Counted from the first letter of the stretch, positions 11,819 to 23,974 are shown. The stretch is 64,000 nt of DNA from Liolophura sinensis (GCF_032854445.1 NC_088295.1:91507805-91571804); one strand, 5' to 3'. Notes: generated from the sequence alone by a model not told the origin. Numbers and translations: made by a program.

Positions 11819-12362
11819 GTGAATATAAATACAGGTGTAGTTGTGAGTGGATTCTTTAGTCGTAATTGCCTCTCCTACAGACACTGATTGTTCCTGGTTG
11901 TAAAAAAAATCACGCAAACAGTAGAAAGACAATTTATTATCCATTCGTTTAATTTTTACTGAACGTAGGGAGTTTACATTTGTGTTTAGAGAAGTTTGAC
12001 GGGTTTCTTCTTCCTGTGGATAGTATCATCTCTTAACAACTGACGATGGATCCTCATCTTGAAATACACCCTTTTAGGCTTCTCCCACTAGCAATAAAAA
12101 TCTTACGGGCACATCTTTACAAACCAATAAGACTGACGAGTTTGCTCACTGTGTCTAGCGCAAGAACTAAACAAGTCGTTGCTCCAAACTGTTCTAAATA
12201 TGAATCGTGACAATCCTCCCGGCGCGCATGCGTACTGCGATTTCCCACCGATTGTAGTCTGTATTGGCCGATTTTACCTGCCTACTACAAGGAGAATGAG
12301 ATGAAATTTTCATCCTTGAAAATCACCCTTATTCACTTTGTTCTTCACGGCCATACTTGCAG

Positions 12363-12519
12363 CTGTTTGTCAGTTATGTGGGAACATGGCAGCGGCCAGT
12401 AAGCGGTTTGGGGGAGCAGATATTGCTGGAGGCGTGCTGGGAGGAGCGTGCGGGGGTGCCCCTGCTCTCACTTATCCTCGCCTTCATCATAATGCATTGT
12501 GCCGGTTACACACTCATAG
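12363..12519 (+). pseudogene. Transmembrane exon, set 1, with +1 frameshift
   Basis: Acceptor ccatacttgcag and donor CATAG|GTGAGT match the intact TM exon at 52236 across almost the whole length. Entered in phase 1 it reads VCQLCGNM, SKRFGGADIAGG and VLGGACGG, then loses frame in a G/C run near 12452-12463. From there the hydrophobic tail (LAFIIMHCAGYTLI) lies in the next frame. The exon is 157 nt: six codons shorter at the start plus one extra base compared with 174 nt. Either set 1 has lost its membrane anchor or there is a one-base sequencing error in the homopolymer. Confidence 0.75.
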
Positions 12520-15390
12520 GTGAGTACTGGTGACATACTTACAGACGAGCACTGATTACACACTCACAGGTAAGTACAAGTTACAAACTCATAGGTAAAT
12601 ACAGGTTACACACTCATAGGTGAGTACTGGTGACAAACTTACAGGCAAGCACTGATTATACACTCATAGGTAAGTACAAGTTACAAACGCATAGGTAAAT
12701 ACAGGTTACACACTCATAGGTGAGTACTGGTGACAAGCTTACAGGAAAGCACTGATTATACACTCATAGGTAAGTACAAGTTACAAACGCATAGGTAAAT
12801 ACAGATTACACACTCATAGGTGAGTACTAGTGACACACTTACAGGCGAGCACTGATTATACTGTCACAGGTAAGTACAAGTTACAAACTCATAGGTAAAT
12901 ACAGGTTACACACTCATAGGTGAGTACTGGTGACACACTTACAGGCGAGCACTGATTGCACACTCACAGGTAAGTACAAGTTACAAACTCATAGGTAAAT
13001 ACAGGTTACACACTCATAGGTGAGTACTGGTGACACTCTTACAGGCAAGCACTGATTACACACTCACAGGTAAGTACAAGTTACAAACTCATAGGTAAAT
13101 ACAGGTTACACACTCACAAATGAGTACTGATTACACAGTCACAGGTAAGTACGGGCCACATACTCATGGGTGAGTATTGGTTATACACTCACAGGCCATA
13201 ACTGGTTACCCATTCACAGGTCAGTTCAGGTTACACACTCACAGGTCAGTTCTGTTTTCGTACTCACAGGGTTGTAGTGGTTACACACTCACAGGTAAGT
13301 TCTGTTTTCGTACTCACAGGTCAGTAGTGGTTACACACTCACAGGTAAGTTCTGTGTACTCACTCACAGATGGGTATTGGTTACACACTCACAAATGAGT
13401 ACTGGTTACACAGGATAGTAATGGATATACACTTACAGATGAGTACCGGTTACACACTTACAAGGCAATACTCGTTACACACTCACAGGCTAATACTGGT
13501 TACACATTCACAAGGGAGTACTGGTTACACACTCACAGGTCAGTACTGGTTACACAGTCACAGGTGAGTACCAGTTACACTCTTGCAGGTGAGTACCAGT
13601 AAACACTCACAGGTGAGTACCACGTACACACTCATAGGTGAGTACAGGTTACACACTCTTTGGTGAGTAACGGTTACACATTTACAGGTGAGTACAGGTT
13701 ACACATTTACTGGTGAGCACGGGTTACACACTCATAGGTGAATACCAGTTACACTCTTGCAGGTGGGTATAAGTTACATACTTACAGGTGAGTACTTCTT
13801 AGGCACTCATCGGTGAGTACAGGTTACACATTCACAGGTGAGGACAGATTACATACTTACAGGTGAGCACCAGTTACAAACTCACAGGTGGATATCAGTT
13901 ACACATTTACAGGTTAGTACCTCTTAGGCACTAATGGGTGAGTAGTGGCTGCGCACTCATAGGTGTGTAGGGATTACACATTCATAGGTAAGCACAGATT
14001 TCACACTCAAAGGAAATTACAGGTTATATATTCACAGGCTAGTAATGGTTACTCACTCAAAGATGAGTACAGATTACACACTCAAAAGTGAGTGCAGGTT
14101 ACAGACTCACAGGTGAGTATTGGTTACATACTCACAAATGAGTACTGGTTACACACTCACAAGTGAGTACGGGTTAGACACTCATAGGTAAATACAGATT
14201 ATGCTCTCATAGGTGAGTAACAGTTAAACACCTGCAGGTGAATACCAGCTACACACTCACAGGTGAGTACCAGTTACACACTTACAACTGAATACCACTT
14301 ACACACTCATAGGTGAATAATAGTTTCACACTCACAGATAAGTGCAGGTCACACAACCACAAATGAATGCAGAATACAGACTCACAGGTGAGTACTAGAT
14401 ACATACTTACAGGTGAATACCAATTACACACTCATAGATGAGTATAGGTTACACACTCATAGATGAGTTCTGGTTACACATCCACAGATGAATACAGGTT
14501 ACACAACCACAAGTGAGTGCAAACTACAGACTCACAGGTGAGCAATGGTTACACACTCACAAATCAGTACTGGGTACACACTCACAGGTAAGTACGGGTC
14601 ACATACTAGTATTGGTTATACACTCACAGGTCATTCCTGGTTACCCATTCGCAGGTCAGTACAGGTTACACACTCACAGGTCAGTAGTGGTTACACGCTC
14701 ACAGGTAAGTTCTGTTTACTCACTCACAGATGGGTGTTGGTTGCACAGTGACAGGTCAGTTCTGTTTACACAGGACAGTAATGGATACACACTTACAGAT
14801 GAGTACCGGTTACACACTCCCAAGGGAATACTCGTTACACACTCACAGCCTATTACTGGTTACACATTCACACGGGAGTACTGGTTACACACCCACAGGT
14901 CAGTACTGGTTACACACTCACAGTCAGTAAAGGTTACACACTCACAGGTGAGTACCGGTTACAGAACTTGCTACCTACTCACAGGTGAGCACTGATTACA
15001 CAATCACAGATCCGTACTGCCAACAGTACCGCTAATAGACTCACCTGACTGTGGCGAGTACTAGTTGCACACTCAGAGATCAGTACCGGTTGCATACCCA
15101 CAGGTCAATACTGTTTACTAGAGGACATTCCTGGTTACACACTCATAGGTGAGCACCGATTACACAATCACAGATCAGTACTGCCAACACACTCACAGAT
15201 CAGTACTGCTAACACACTCACAGATCAGTACCGCTTACAGACTCAGCTGATTGTGACGAGTACTAGTTGCACACTCACAGATCAGTATCGGTTGCACACC
15301 CATAGGTCAATACTGTCTACTACAGGACATTCCTGGTTACACACTCACAATTCAGTACCGATTATACAGTCTAAAGGTCAGTACTGGCTA
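12511..15390 (+). repeat. 25-bp minisatellite seeded by TM exon donor
   Basis: About 115 units of roughly ggttacacactcacag|gtgagtact, copying the last exon bases and the 5' splice site. The first six large units begin at 12511, 12611, 12711, 12811, 12911 and 13011, an exact 100-bp (4 x 25) higher-order period. Later units are more mixed. Many units keep CAG|GTGAGTA. A related shorter array follows the TM exon of set 2. Confidence 0.95.
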
Positions 15391-16937
15391 TATACCCGGT
15401 ATCACTGTTGGTCAGTATCATAGGATTACGCTTCTTTTCAAGAACTTGAACTTTCACAGACTGACCGAGTTGTAGTCAACGCTACACTAAAGGTCATTTT
15501 CTGTATAACAAATAGTTGAACGGTATTCCCTCGTTCCTGTCGACTTTTTAAAGTGGAATCCAACTGGACCGTGAATCATTCATATTTATGACGGAAAATT
15601 CATTGATTTCAAGAGTTAATATGGCTCCGAAAATCAAGATAGATGATGTTGGACATCTCCAGCTTGATTAAAGGAAGATGATATAATGTAGAACATTGTA
15701 TTCCACGGAATAAAATAAAAGGTAATTTGACCATAATTTCCGAAAGCTAATGATGTTCCCTGCACATCATAAAATTCTGCTCTAAATAAAACGGTCCCAT
15801 GAAAAGATTTCTGTCAGAAATTGCTTTACGGTTCACATTTGAATTACAAAGAATGATTTGACATAAGATACCATTTACACTTCATGTACACTTCATGTAT
15901 CAACCTTAAACCTACAGTGATTCAGAAATCATTTCGAGTATTTTGAATTTTCCACAAAAGCAGTCAGATCTGTAAGATGATTATAAGTTCGCTGAAATAT
16001 TCTTTTACTAGGAAAGACTACATAGAATTACTGGTGAATAAACGTCTCATCCAAGGATATTATTTTGTATGACACCAAATTCTTCACACAGTGGCCTCCC
16101 TTTAAAATATCCTAGACCATTGTTTTCATGGAAACTTAATCAGGCTTACCGTTCGATATAAATCAAAAGTTTAAAACATGCATTTCAAATCCCGTAATAA
16201 TTGTCTTTTTCTTAAGAGGATTGAGAACAGCTAATTTAGTTTAGAAATCATACAGGATTTTACTATTATAATAGTAATTTGATCACGAGGATCAACAAAA
16301 AGTTCGCCCACAAATACAGAGCCTTCCTTATCATAGTTTAGAGGTACAATGTGTTTAATGTCTGTATAAAGCGCAATACCGAAAATTTCCTTCTGATCCA
16401 ATAAGAACCTTGTGTTATATGGAAATTGTAATGCTCGATATTATTTAGACCACGAACTTAATCTTTTTGTGACTTTTTTGTGAGTATTCTTAAAACCTCG
16501 TCGCATTAAAGTATAAAATATGGAGATATAGGATCGCGCTGCCTGTTACAAGAACATCCATTTTGACATTTTCTAGCTCTCATATTTTTCGAAAAGGCTT
16601 TAACCCAGTGTTACAACTGGAAATATGTAAGCAGTTTGTAAGACCTCGGAAACTTGGTCGTAATACACACTCTAATTCATGCTAGCGTCGTAATATGTCC
16701 TGCTTTCCGCATGTCCACTTCCGACCTCATGAATAGGTGACCAAGCTATATTTCTCGCCTTGAAATTAGCAAAAGCTACTCACACATGAATTTATGTAGG
16801 TTGTCCCTGGACGTGTGGATATGGTCGACAGGATCTAATCGTGTCTGGGCTTATTATTATCTGAATTTGAAAGTTCAAATTACTGTCAATATATTTTAAC
16901 ACGGTATAAAAACACTTTGTCTGCTTTGATTTTGTAG
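15391..16937. other. No gene seen; intron of set 1
   Basis: AT-rich DNA with stops in all frames and no repeat family that I recognise. It lies between the TM exon array and the juxtamembrane exon. Confidence 0.5.
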
Positions 16938-16968
16938 GCTCTGAGGAAAGGAAAACAGCAGCACAAAG
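16938..16968 (+). CDS. Juxtamembrane exon, set 1 (31 nt)
   Basis: Acceptor ttttgattttgtag, donor AAAG|GTGGGT. Entered in phase 1 it reads G-SEERKTAAQ and leaves in phase 2. Charged residues directly after a membrane span suit a stop-transfer segment on the cytoplasmic side. The set 2 counterpart at 52845 (34 nt) has the same phase change and begins GSKE. Confidence 0.6.
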
Positions 16969-17020
16969 GTGGGTTTAAGCTCCATTAAAGCTCATCAGTG
17001 TCTAATACAACACATCACAG

Positions 17021-17281
17021 CGCCTCCGTAGCTCATTTGGCTAGCGCGCTAGCGCAGCTTAATGACCCAGGAGCCTCTCACCAATGCGGTCGCTGTGTGT
17101 TCAAGTCCAGTTCATGCTGGCTTCTTCTAGGGTCGTACGTGGAAAGGTCTGCCAGCAAATTGCAGATGGTCGTGGGTTTTTCTCCGAGCTATGCCCGGTT
17201 TTCTCCCACCATAAAGCTGGCCGCCGTCGTGTAAGTGAAATATTCTTGAGTACGGTGTAAAACACCAATCAGATAAATAAA
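17021..17281 (+). mobile_element. SINE, family A, near full length
   Basis: tRNA-like head (gcctccgtagctcatttggc, B box gttcaagtcc), body cttctagggtcgtacgtgg and tail ggccgccgtcgtgtaagtga, ending in caatcagataaataaat. Several copies in both orientations occur in the window. Not a functional tRNA gene. Confidence 0.85.
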
Positions 17282-17289
17282 TATAACAG

Positions 17290-17660
17290 TATCTCATATG
17301 ACACGTCACTATGAGGTAATGACTAGTATCTGCTATAACGCACAACACTGACATAATGTCCAGGTAATGACTAGTATCTGGTGTAACACGTCGTAATGAA
17401 ATACTGTACAGGTAATGACCAGTATCTGGTGTAACGTCGTAATGACGTACTGTACAGGTAATGATCAGTATCTGGTGTAACGTCATAATGACATACTGTA
17501 CAGGTAATTACTTGTATCTGGTGTAACGTCGTAATGACATACTGTACAGGTAATGATCAGTATCTGATCTAAGACGTGACAATGATCAGAATCTAATATA
17601 ACACGTTGCAATGACATATTGTACAGATAATGTCCAGTGTTGAATATGCCACCTCACAAT
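17290..17660 (+). repeat. 48-bp minisatellite, about 7 units
   Basis: Unit contains catactgtacag|gtaatgac, cagtatctggtgtaac and a gtcgtaatga stretch. Same family as the arrays at 20225-21020 and 59860-62043. Confidence 0.85.
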
Positions 17661-17934
17661 GACATACCGTATTTCCGTCTAGAGCATTAAGCTTGCAATG
17701 CCAGTCACAACTGAATGTCGTTTATTGGGTCTACCTCGTTGTATGGTCGGTTCTGCTGTTCAATGCGCTCTGTACATGAGCTGTCTTTTTGTGTATTTGC
17801 AGTAATCTCGGCCTGTGAAATGACGTATCCTACAAATCAAAACGGTAAAGTTAACAGTTATTATTAGAGCACACATCTTGCCTTGAAAAACAGATTTATA
17901 AAGTAAAACAGAAGTATAAAGTAAAACAGGATTG

Positions 17935-18135
17935 GTGGTTAGCGTGCTAACATAGCACAGAAGCAACTGACCACTGCAGCTGTTGTGAGATCAAGTCCAG
18001 GCTCTCCGGTCGTAGGTCGGATTGTCAACCACAGACCGGCGAATGGTCCTGTCCGCTTGCCTCCCACCATATTGCTGGCCGACTTCTATAAGCGAAATAT
18101 TTTTGACTACGGTGTAAAACTCATCCAAAAAGATA
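17935..18135 (+). mobile_element. Diverged SINE, family A
   Basis: Head-like ttagcgtgctaacatagcac, then gagatcaagtccaggc, with a body ending ggccgacttctataagcg and gactacggtgtaaaac. Older than the copy at 17021. Confidence 0.6.
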
Positions 18136-18204
18136 TAAAAATATTAAACAAAATGTACTTTTTGAATAGAATCAATGACAAGGTACCTAAATGCGTGGTA
18201 GATT

Positions 18205-18575
18205 GTATGTATGTACAAATGCTTGGGTTTTAACGTAGACATCGAATCTAACAATGTTTTAGTCATATGACGACGAGGAGTCATTAAATATATGTACATA
18301 TACTGTGTCTCCTTGTGGCAGTCCATGCCAACAAATTGCTGCCGTTACTGAAGTATCATGCGGAAGAAAACCCACCATGATAACCCTCCCATTTACATTA
18401 TACAGACAACGGGCCAGCTAGTCATTTTTCCTTTCTCTAGCCCCTCGGTGCTGAGCGTCAAGCGAGATGGCACCAAGTATCATTTTCAGTCATTGATTTG
18501 ACCCGACCCAGGTTTGATCTCAGGTGGCCAGACTTCGAGACGCACGCTGTAACCATTAGGTCTGGGTAGAAAGTG
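18205..18575 (-). mobile_element. SINE, family V, minus orientation
   Basis: The left end gcttgggttttaacg and gtcatatgacgacga are the 3' end of this family. The right end is the reverse of a tRNA-like head (acctaatggttacagcg and gatcaaacctggg when read on the minus strand). Full-length copy of the family seen at 51147. Confidence 0.65.
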
Positions 18576-18685
18576 AAGAATTGTGTTCATATGGCATGTA
18601 AATAGATTGGCAGGGAGCATGTAGTAGATTCCAGGCTCAATTCATTCCATTTATGTATTATGGTTTTACCCATATTTTGCTACAG

Positions 18686-18766
18686 ATGTAACCGTCGGAA
18701 GTGCCCACCAGTTCTAACACGGGGCGTTCCAAAGCAAACAGACACAACTGACGTCATCACTACAAG
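18686..18766 (+). CDS. Candidate cytoplasmic tail exon, set 1
   Basis: Acceptor tattttgctacag, weak donor ACAAG|GTCTAC, 81 nt. Entered in phase 2, as exon 16938 requires, it stays open (CNRRKCPPVLTRG and onward). The start resembles exon 57066 (YVQQSHPPRQ) in base order, but the tyrosine codon is a cysteine codon here. It leaves in phase 2, which does not match 57066 (phase 1). It may be decayed or its donor may be elsewhere. Confidence 0.35.
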
Positions 18767-19099
18767 GTCTACCTTTCTGTGCGCGCTTTATAATATGTTA
18801 ACTGTGTACGACTTTAGATGTAAATTAGATGATATATTCCGTAAAATATTGTTAGATAAACTAGAGATATGTTTGGGGTTTGGTCAGTGGTTGTAAGTAC
18901 TTACTTTTCAATCTTTCTAATAATAAATCTTAAAATTTGCATACACTTTGCTTTGTCAGTCTTTAGTCAATAAACCTCTAAATGAGGAGTAACACACATA
19001 CCTTGTTCCAGTTAAGTAATTCTAGATAAACACTGAGACTTTCTCGTCTCCTAACATTTAAGCAATAGTAATAATACTCATGGAGTAAAGACAAAACAA

Positions 19100-20215
19100 T
19101 ATCGCTGTATCCGTGTATTAGTAGATGGCTGATTTCTGTGCCAGAGTAAATGTTAACGTTCACATTTGTGTGAGTATGAACAAAGTAGATTGGTTGATTT
19201 CTGTATCGAAACAAGGGTAGGCTAAACAATAGCACTGTATCCGTGTATTTGTATGCATTTAGCAGATTGGTTGGTTTTTGTGCCGGAGTAAGAGTAAAAA
19301 CTGTCGGTGTATCCGTGGATTAGTATGAGTTTAGCAGATTGGTTGGTTTCTGCGCAGGAGTAAAAGTAGACACTGTTGGTGTATCCGTGAATGAGTATGG
19401 ACTAGTAGATTGGTTGGTTTCTATGCCGGAGTGAGAGTAAACACTGTCAGTGTATCCGTGGATGAGTATGAACTTAGTAGATGGGTTGGTTTCTGTGCCG
19501 GAGTAAAAGTAGACACTGCCGGTGTATCTGTAGATGAATATGAGTTTAGCAGATTGGTTGGTTTCTGTGCCGGAGTGACAGTAGGCACTGTCGGTGTATC
19601 AGTGGATGAGTATAAACTTAGTAGATCGGTTGGTTTCTGTGCCGGAGTAAAAGTAGACACTGCCGGTGTATCTGTAGATGAATATGAGTTTAGCAGATTG
19701 GTTGGTTTCTGTGCCGGAGTGACAGTAGGCACTGTCGGTGTATCAGTGGATGAGTATAAACTTAGTAGATGGGTTGGTTTCCGTGCCGGAGTAAAAGTAG
19801 ACACTGCCGGTGTATCTGTAGATGAATATGAGTTTAGCAGATTGGTTGGTTTCTGTGCCGGAGTGACAGTAGGCACTGTCGGTGTATCAGTGGATGAGTA
19901 TAAACTTAGTAGATGGGTTGGTTTCCGTGCGGGAGTAAAAGTAGACACTGCCGGTGTATCTGTAGATGAATATGAGTTTAGCAGATTGGTTGGTTTCTGT
20001 GCCGGAGTGACAGTAGGCATTGTCGGTGTATCAGTGGATGAGTATAAACTTAGTAGATCGGTTGGTTTCTGTGTCAGAGTAAGAGTAAACACTGTCAGTT
20101 TATCCGTGGATGACCCTAGCATATTGGTTGGTTTCTGTGCCGGAATAAGAGTACACACTGTCGGTGTATCCGTGGATGAACATGAACCTGGCAGATTGGT
20201 TGGTTTCTGTGCCTG
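19100..20215 (+). repeat. 72-bp minisatellite with 144-bp higher-order unit
   Basis: Unit contains ttagcagattggttggtttc and tgtgccggagt plus a ggtgtatccgtggatgag-like part. From about 19490 to 20060 two variants alternate, giving near-identical 144-bp repeats (about four). Both strands are open over 268-276 codons because 72 is a multiple of three. Confidence 0.9.
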
Positions 20216-20224
20216 AGAATCTAA

Positions 20225-21020
20225 TGACAAATATCTAATGGAACACTTCACAATGATATATAGTACAGATGTTGAAGGGTATCAGATGTAAGACGTCACA
20301 GTGGCATACTGTCCAGGCAATGTCCGGTATCTGAGATATTACGTCACAGTGACATACTGTACAGGCAATGACCGGTATCTGAGATATTACGTCACAGTGT
20401 CATACTGTACAGGCAATGACCGGTATCTGAGATATTACGTCACAGTGACATACTGTACAGGCAATAACCGGTATCTGAGATATTACGTCACAGTGACATA
20501 CTGTACAGGCAATGACCGGTATCTGAGATATTACGTCACAGTGGCATACTGTCCAGGTAATGATCAGCATCTGAGATATTACGTCACAGTGACATACTGT
20601 ACAGGCAATGACCGGTATCTGAGATATTACGTCACAGTGACATACTGTACAGGCAATGACCGGTATCTGAGATATTACGTCACAGTGACATACTGTACAG
20701 GCAATGACCGGTATCTGAGATATTACGTCACAGTGACATACTGTACAGACAATGATCAGCATCTGAGATATTACGTCACAGTGACATACTGTACAGGCAA
20801 TGACCGGTATCTGAGATATTACGTCACAGTGACATACTGTACAGGCAATGACCGGTATCTGAGATATTACGGCAAAGTCACATACTGTACAGGCAGTGAT
20901 CGGTATCTAAGATATCACGGCACATTGACATACTGTACAGGCAACCCCCGGTATCTGTGATACTACGGCATAGTGACTTACTGTACAGACAATGATCTGC
21001 ATCTGAGATATTACGGTACA
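20225..21020 (+). repeat. 48-bp minisatellite, about 15 units
   Basis: Unit catactgtacaggcaatgac, cggtatctgagatatt, acgtcacagtga. Most units have GC where the related 17.3-kb and 60-kb arrays have the donor-like GT (acag|gtaatg). The 219-codon open frame is a repeat artefact. Confidence 0.9.
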
Positions 21021-21027
21021 GTGATTT

Positions 21028-21190
21028 TACTCGAGAATATTTCACTTATCCAACGGCGGCCAGCATTATAGTTTGTGGAGACCGGGCAGAACCCGGGAAA
21101 AACCCAGGACCACCCGCAGGTTGTTGAGCGACCTTACCACGTACAGCCGGATTGGAATCCAGCGTGAGTTGAATTTGGGACCCTGTTGTC
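21028..21190 (-). mobile_element. SINE, family A, minus orientation, partial
   Basis: Reads ctcgagaatatttcacttat, ggcggccagcattatag and gaccgggcagaacccgg, the reverse of the family A body and tail. The tRNA head is missing. Confidence 0.75.
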
Positions 21191-21194
21191 AAGT

Positions 21195-23190
21195 TACCGG
21201 CTTAAATATCTCTAACTACAAACTCACCTACACCTTATCGATGGTTAGGTTCTAATATAAATATCACCGAGCACACACCAACCTCTGACTGGTGGCTGGT
21301 CACCCGCTTAAATATCATTCATTACAAAATCACCTACATCTGATCGATGGTTAGGTGCTCAGATAAATATCACCGAGCGCAAATCCTCCTCTAATCCCTG
21401 GATAGGTGTCCACATAAATGGAATCAAGCGCCAATTCCCCCGACCTTGGATCAGTAAATATCATCAAGCACAAATCCAGCTCCGATCCTTTGATGGATTC
21501 CCACATAAACATGACCAAGTGCAAATCCACCTCTAATCCCACATAAACATCACTAATTGCAAACTCACCTCCTCCTGATCGATGGTTAGGTGCTTATATA
21601 AATATCGCTAAGTGCACACCCACCTCAGACTGGTGGCTAGTCACCCGCTTAAATATCACTGATTGCAAGCTCACCTACACCTGATCGATGGTTAGATGCT
21701 CATATAAATACCCTCAGGCGCAAATCCAGTTCTGATCCTTGGATAAGCTTCCACGTAAATGGCATCAAGCGCAAATCCAGCTCTGATCCTTGCATAAGTG
21801 TCCACGTAAATGACATCAAGCGCAAATCCAGCTCAGATCCTTGGATAAGTGTCCACGTAACTGGCATCAAGCGCAAACCCAGCTCTGATCCTTGGATAAG
21901 TGTCCACGTAAATGACATCAAGCGCAAATCCAGCTCTGATCCTTGGATAAGTATCCACGTAAATGACATCAAGCGCAAATCCAGCTCTGATCCTTGGATA
22001 AGTGTCCACATAAATGGCATCAAGCGCAAATCCAGCTCTGATCCTTGGATAAGTATCCACGTAAATGACATCAAGGGCAAATCCAGCTCTGATCCTTGGA
22101 TAAGTGTCCACATAAATGACATCAAGCGCAAATCCAGCTCTGATCCTTGGATAAGTATCCACGTAAATGGCATCAAGCGCAAATCCAGCTCTGATCCTTG
22201 CATAAGTGTCCACATAAATGACATCAAGCGCAAATCCAGCTCTGATCCTTGGATAAGCGTCCACGTATATGACATCAAGCGGCAAATCCAGCTCTGATCC
22301 TTGGATAAGTGTCCACGTAAATGACATCAAGCGCAAATCCAGCTCTGATCCTTGGATAAGTATCCACGTAAATGACATCAAGCGCAAATCCAGCTCTGAT
22401 CCTTGGATAAGTGTCCACATAAATGGCATCAAGCGCAAATCAGCTCTGATCCTTGGATAAGTATCCACGTAAATGACATCAAGCGCAAATTCCAGCTCTG
22501 ATCCTTGGATAAGTGTCCACATAAATGACATCAAGCGCAAATCCAGCTCTGATCCTTGGATAAGTGTCCACGTAAATGGCATCAAGCGCAAATCCAGCTC
22601 TGATCCTTGCATAAGTGTCCACATAAATGACATCAAGCGCAAATCCAGCTCTGATCCTTGGATAAGTGTCCAAGTAAATGGCATCAAGCGCAAACCCAGC
22701 TCTGATCCTTGGATAAGCGTCCAAGTAAATGACATCAAGCGCAAATCCAGCTCTGATCCTTGGATAAGTATCCACGTAAATAGCATCAAGCGCAAATCCA
22801 CCTCCAACCCTTGAATGGATGTCCACATAAACATGTCCAAATACAAACCAACCTCTAATCCCACATAAACTCACTAATTACACAATTACCTACAGCTGAT
22901 CAATGCATGGGTTAGGTGCTCATATGAATATTGCCAAGAGCAAATTCACTTCTTATCCCTGGTTAGGGATAAGGTGTTTACGTAAATATTACCTTATGCA
23001 AACTTATCTCTGATCCTTGGTTAGGTATCCACATAAATTTAATATCACCAAGCGCAAACCCACCTCTGATCCTTGTTTCGGTGCGAACATAACTATCATG
23101 AAGCGTAAATCCACCCCTGCTCCTTGGATAGGAATATCAATAATAGCAGGTGCAAAATTACCTCGTAACATTAATTAGGTGCCAACACAA
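21195..23190 (+). repeat. 51-bp minisatellite with degenerate flanks
   Basis: The regular core (about 21710-22800, some 21 units) has unit gatccttggataagtgtcca, cgtaaatgacatcaagcgc, aaatccagctct. Both sides carry older, longer variants (gatcgatggttaggtgctca and related). One-base changes near 22280, 22440 and 22490 shift the frame. The long open frames on both strands are artefacts. Confidence 0.9.
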
Positions 23191-23194
23191 ATCT

Positions 23195-23480
23195 TAAAAA
23201 TTCACTGGTGTCCACCTTCCAACTGAAACTTGCTTGACTGAGAACAAATCCCACCTTCCAACTGAAACTTGCTTGACTGAGCACAAATCCACCTTCCAAC
23301 TAAAACTTGCTTGACTGAGCACAAATCCACCTTCCAACTAAAACTCGCTTGACTGAGCACAAATCCACCTTCCAACTAAAACTTCTTTGACTGAGCACAA
23401 ATCCACCTTCCAACTAAAACTTGCTTCACTGAGCACAAATCCGCCTTCCAACTGAAACTTGCTTGAATGAGCAAATATCT
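23195..23480 (+). repeat. 38-bp minisatellite, about 7 units
   Basis: Unit ccaccttccaactaaaactt followed by gcttgactgagcacaaat. Spacing between successive accttccaac motifs is 38 bp (for example 23291 and 23329). Confidence 0.9.
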
Positions 23481-23665
23481 TCATATATATGCTTTAGTAT
23501 AATGTTTTTTTTTCAACGGGGATATTTTAATTTCATATCTGAATGGACGTATTTTCGTTTCCTTGGCATACTTTGTGTCATTTTCCAAATAATTTTACTC
23601 CGCCATGAAATCAGCTTCTATCGGCCTCCAAATTAATTTCTACCCGCAATAAAATAAATTTTTAC

Positions 23666-23950
23666 ATGCGACTTCAAATTAGTTTCAATGTAAATTCAAA
23701 TTCAAATTGTAATTTGATTTTATATAAAAACGGGAACCATCTTGCACCGAAAAAAGTACCAGTGGGCAATATAATGAATGTAACGACACACAGAGCACAA
23801 TTATCATTTTCTTCTGTTATGTCCCCTACAGAACAGTTTGACATGGTGCATAAAAATGGTGTATATACCCTCTCATCAATTCAAACAGAAAAGTTTCGGA
23901 ATAAATACAACAGAACAATATTAACATTTTCCGCAAGTTTTGCTTGTTAA
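23666..23950 (+). other. Unrecognised 94-codon open frame, possibly Ig-like remnant
   Basis: This open frame is not made of repeats. It contains CNLILYKNGNHL, which resembles an Ig C strand, and later GVYTLSSIQ and ILTFSASFAC. A possible acceptor (cttcaaattag) lies just inside it, but no donor pairs with it in a supported phase and it ends in a stop. It could be a decayed Ig exon or chance. Confidence 0.25.
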
Positions 23951-23974
23951 ATAATCTAATTTTTGTGACATTTT

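Noticed and set aside
12511-15390. CRISPR array
   Set aside because: Contiguous degenerate repeats without unique spacers, in a eukaryotic intron context.
17021-17100. tRNA gene
   Set aside because: tRNA-like head of a SINE. The cloverleaf is not complete, and the same head recurs in other SINE copies.
19410-20251. Open frames of 268 and 276 codons on opposite strands
   Set aside because: Both come from the 72-bp array. A unit length divisible by three keeps frames open on both strands, and there is no start context, splice or family support.
20301-20960. 219-codon open frame and antisense partner
   Set aside because: Pure 48-bp repeat translation (YCTGNDRYLRYYVTVT repeated), with no evidence of coding.
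21700-22874. Open frames up to 343 codons in several frames
   Set aside because: 51-bp array. Several overlapping frames on both strands are open at once, as expected for a repeat.
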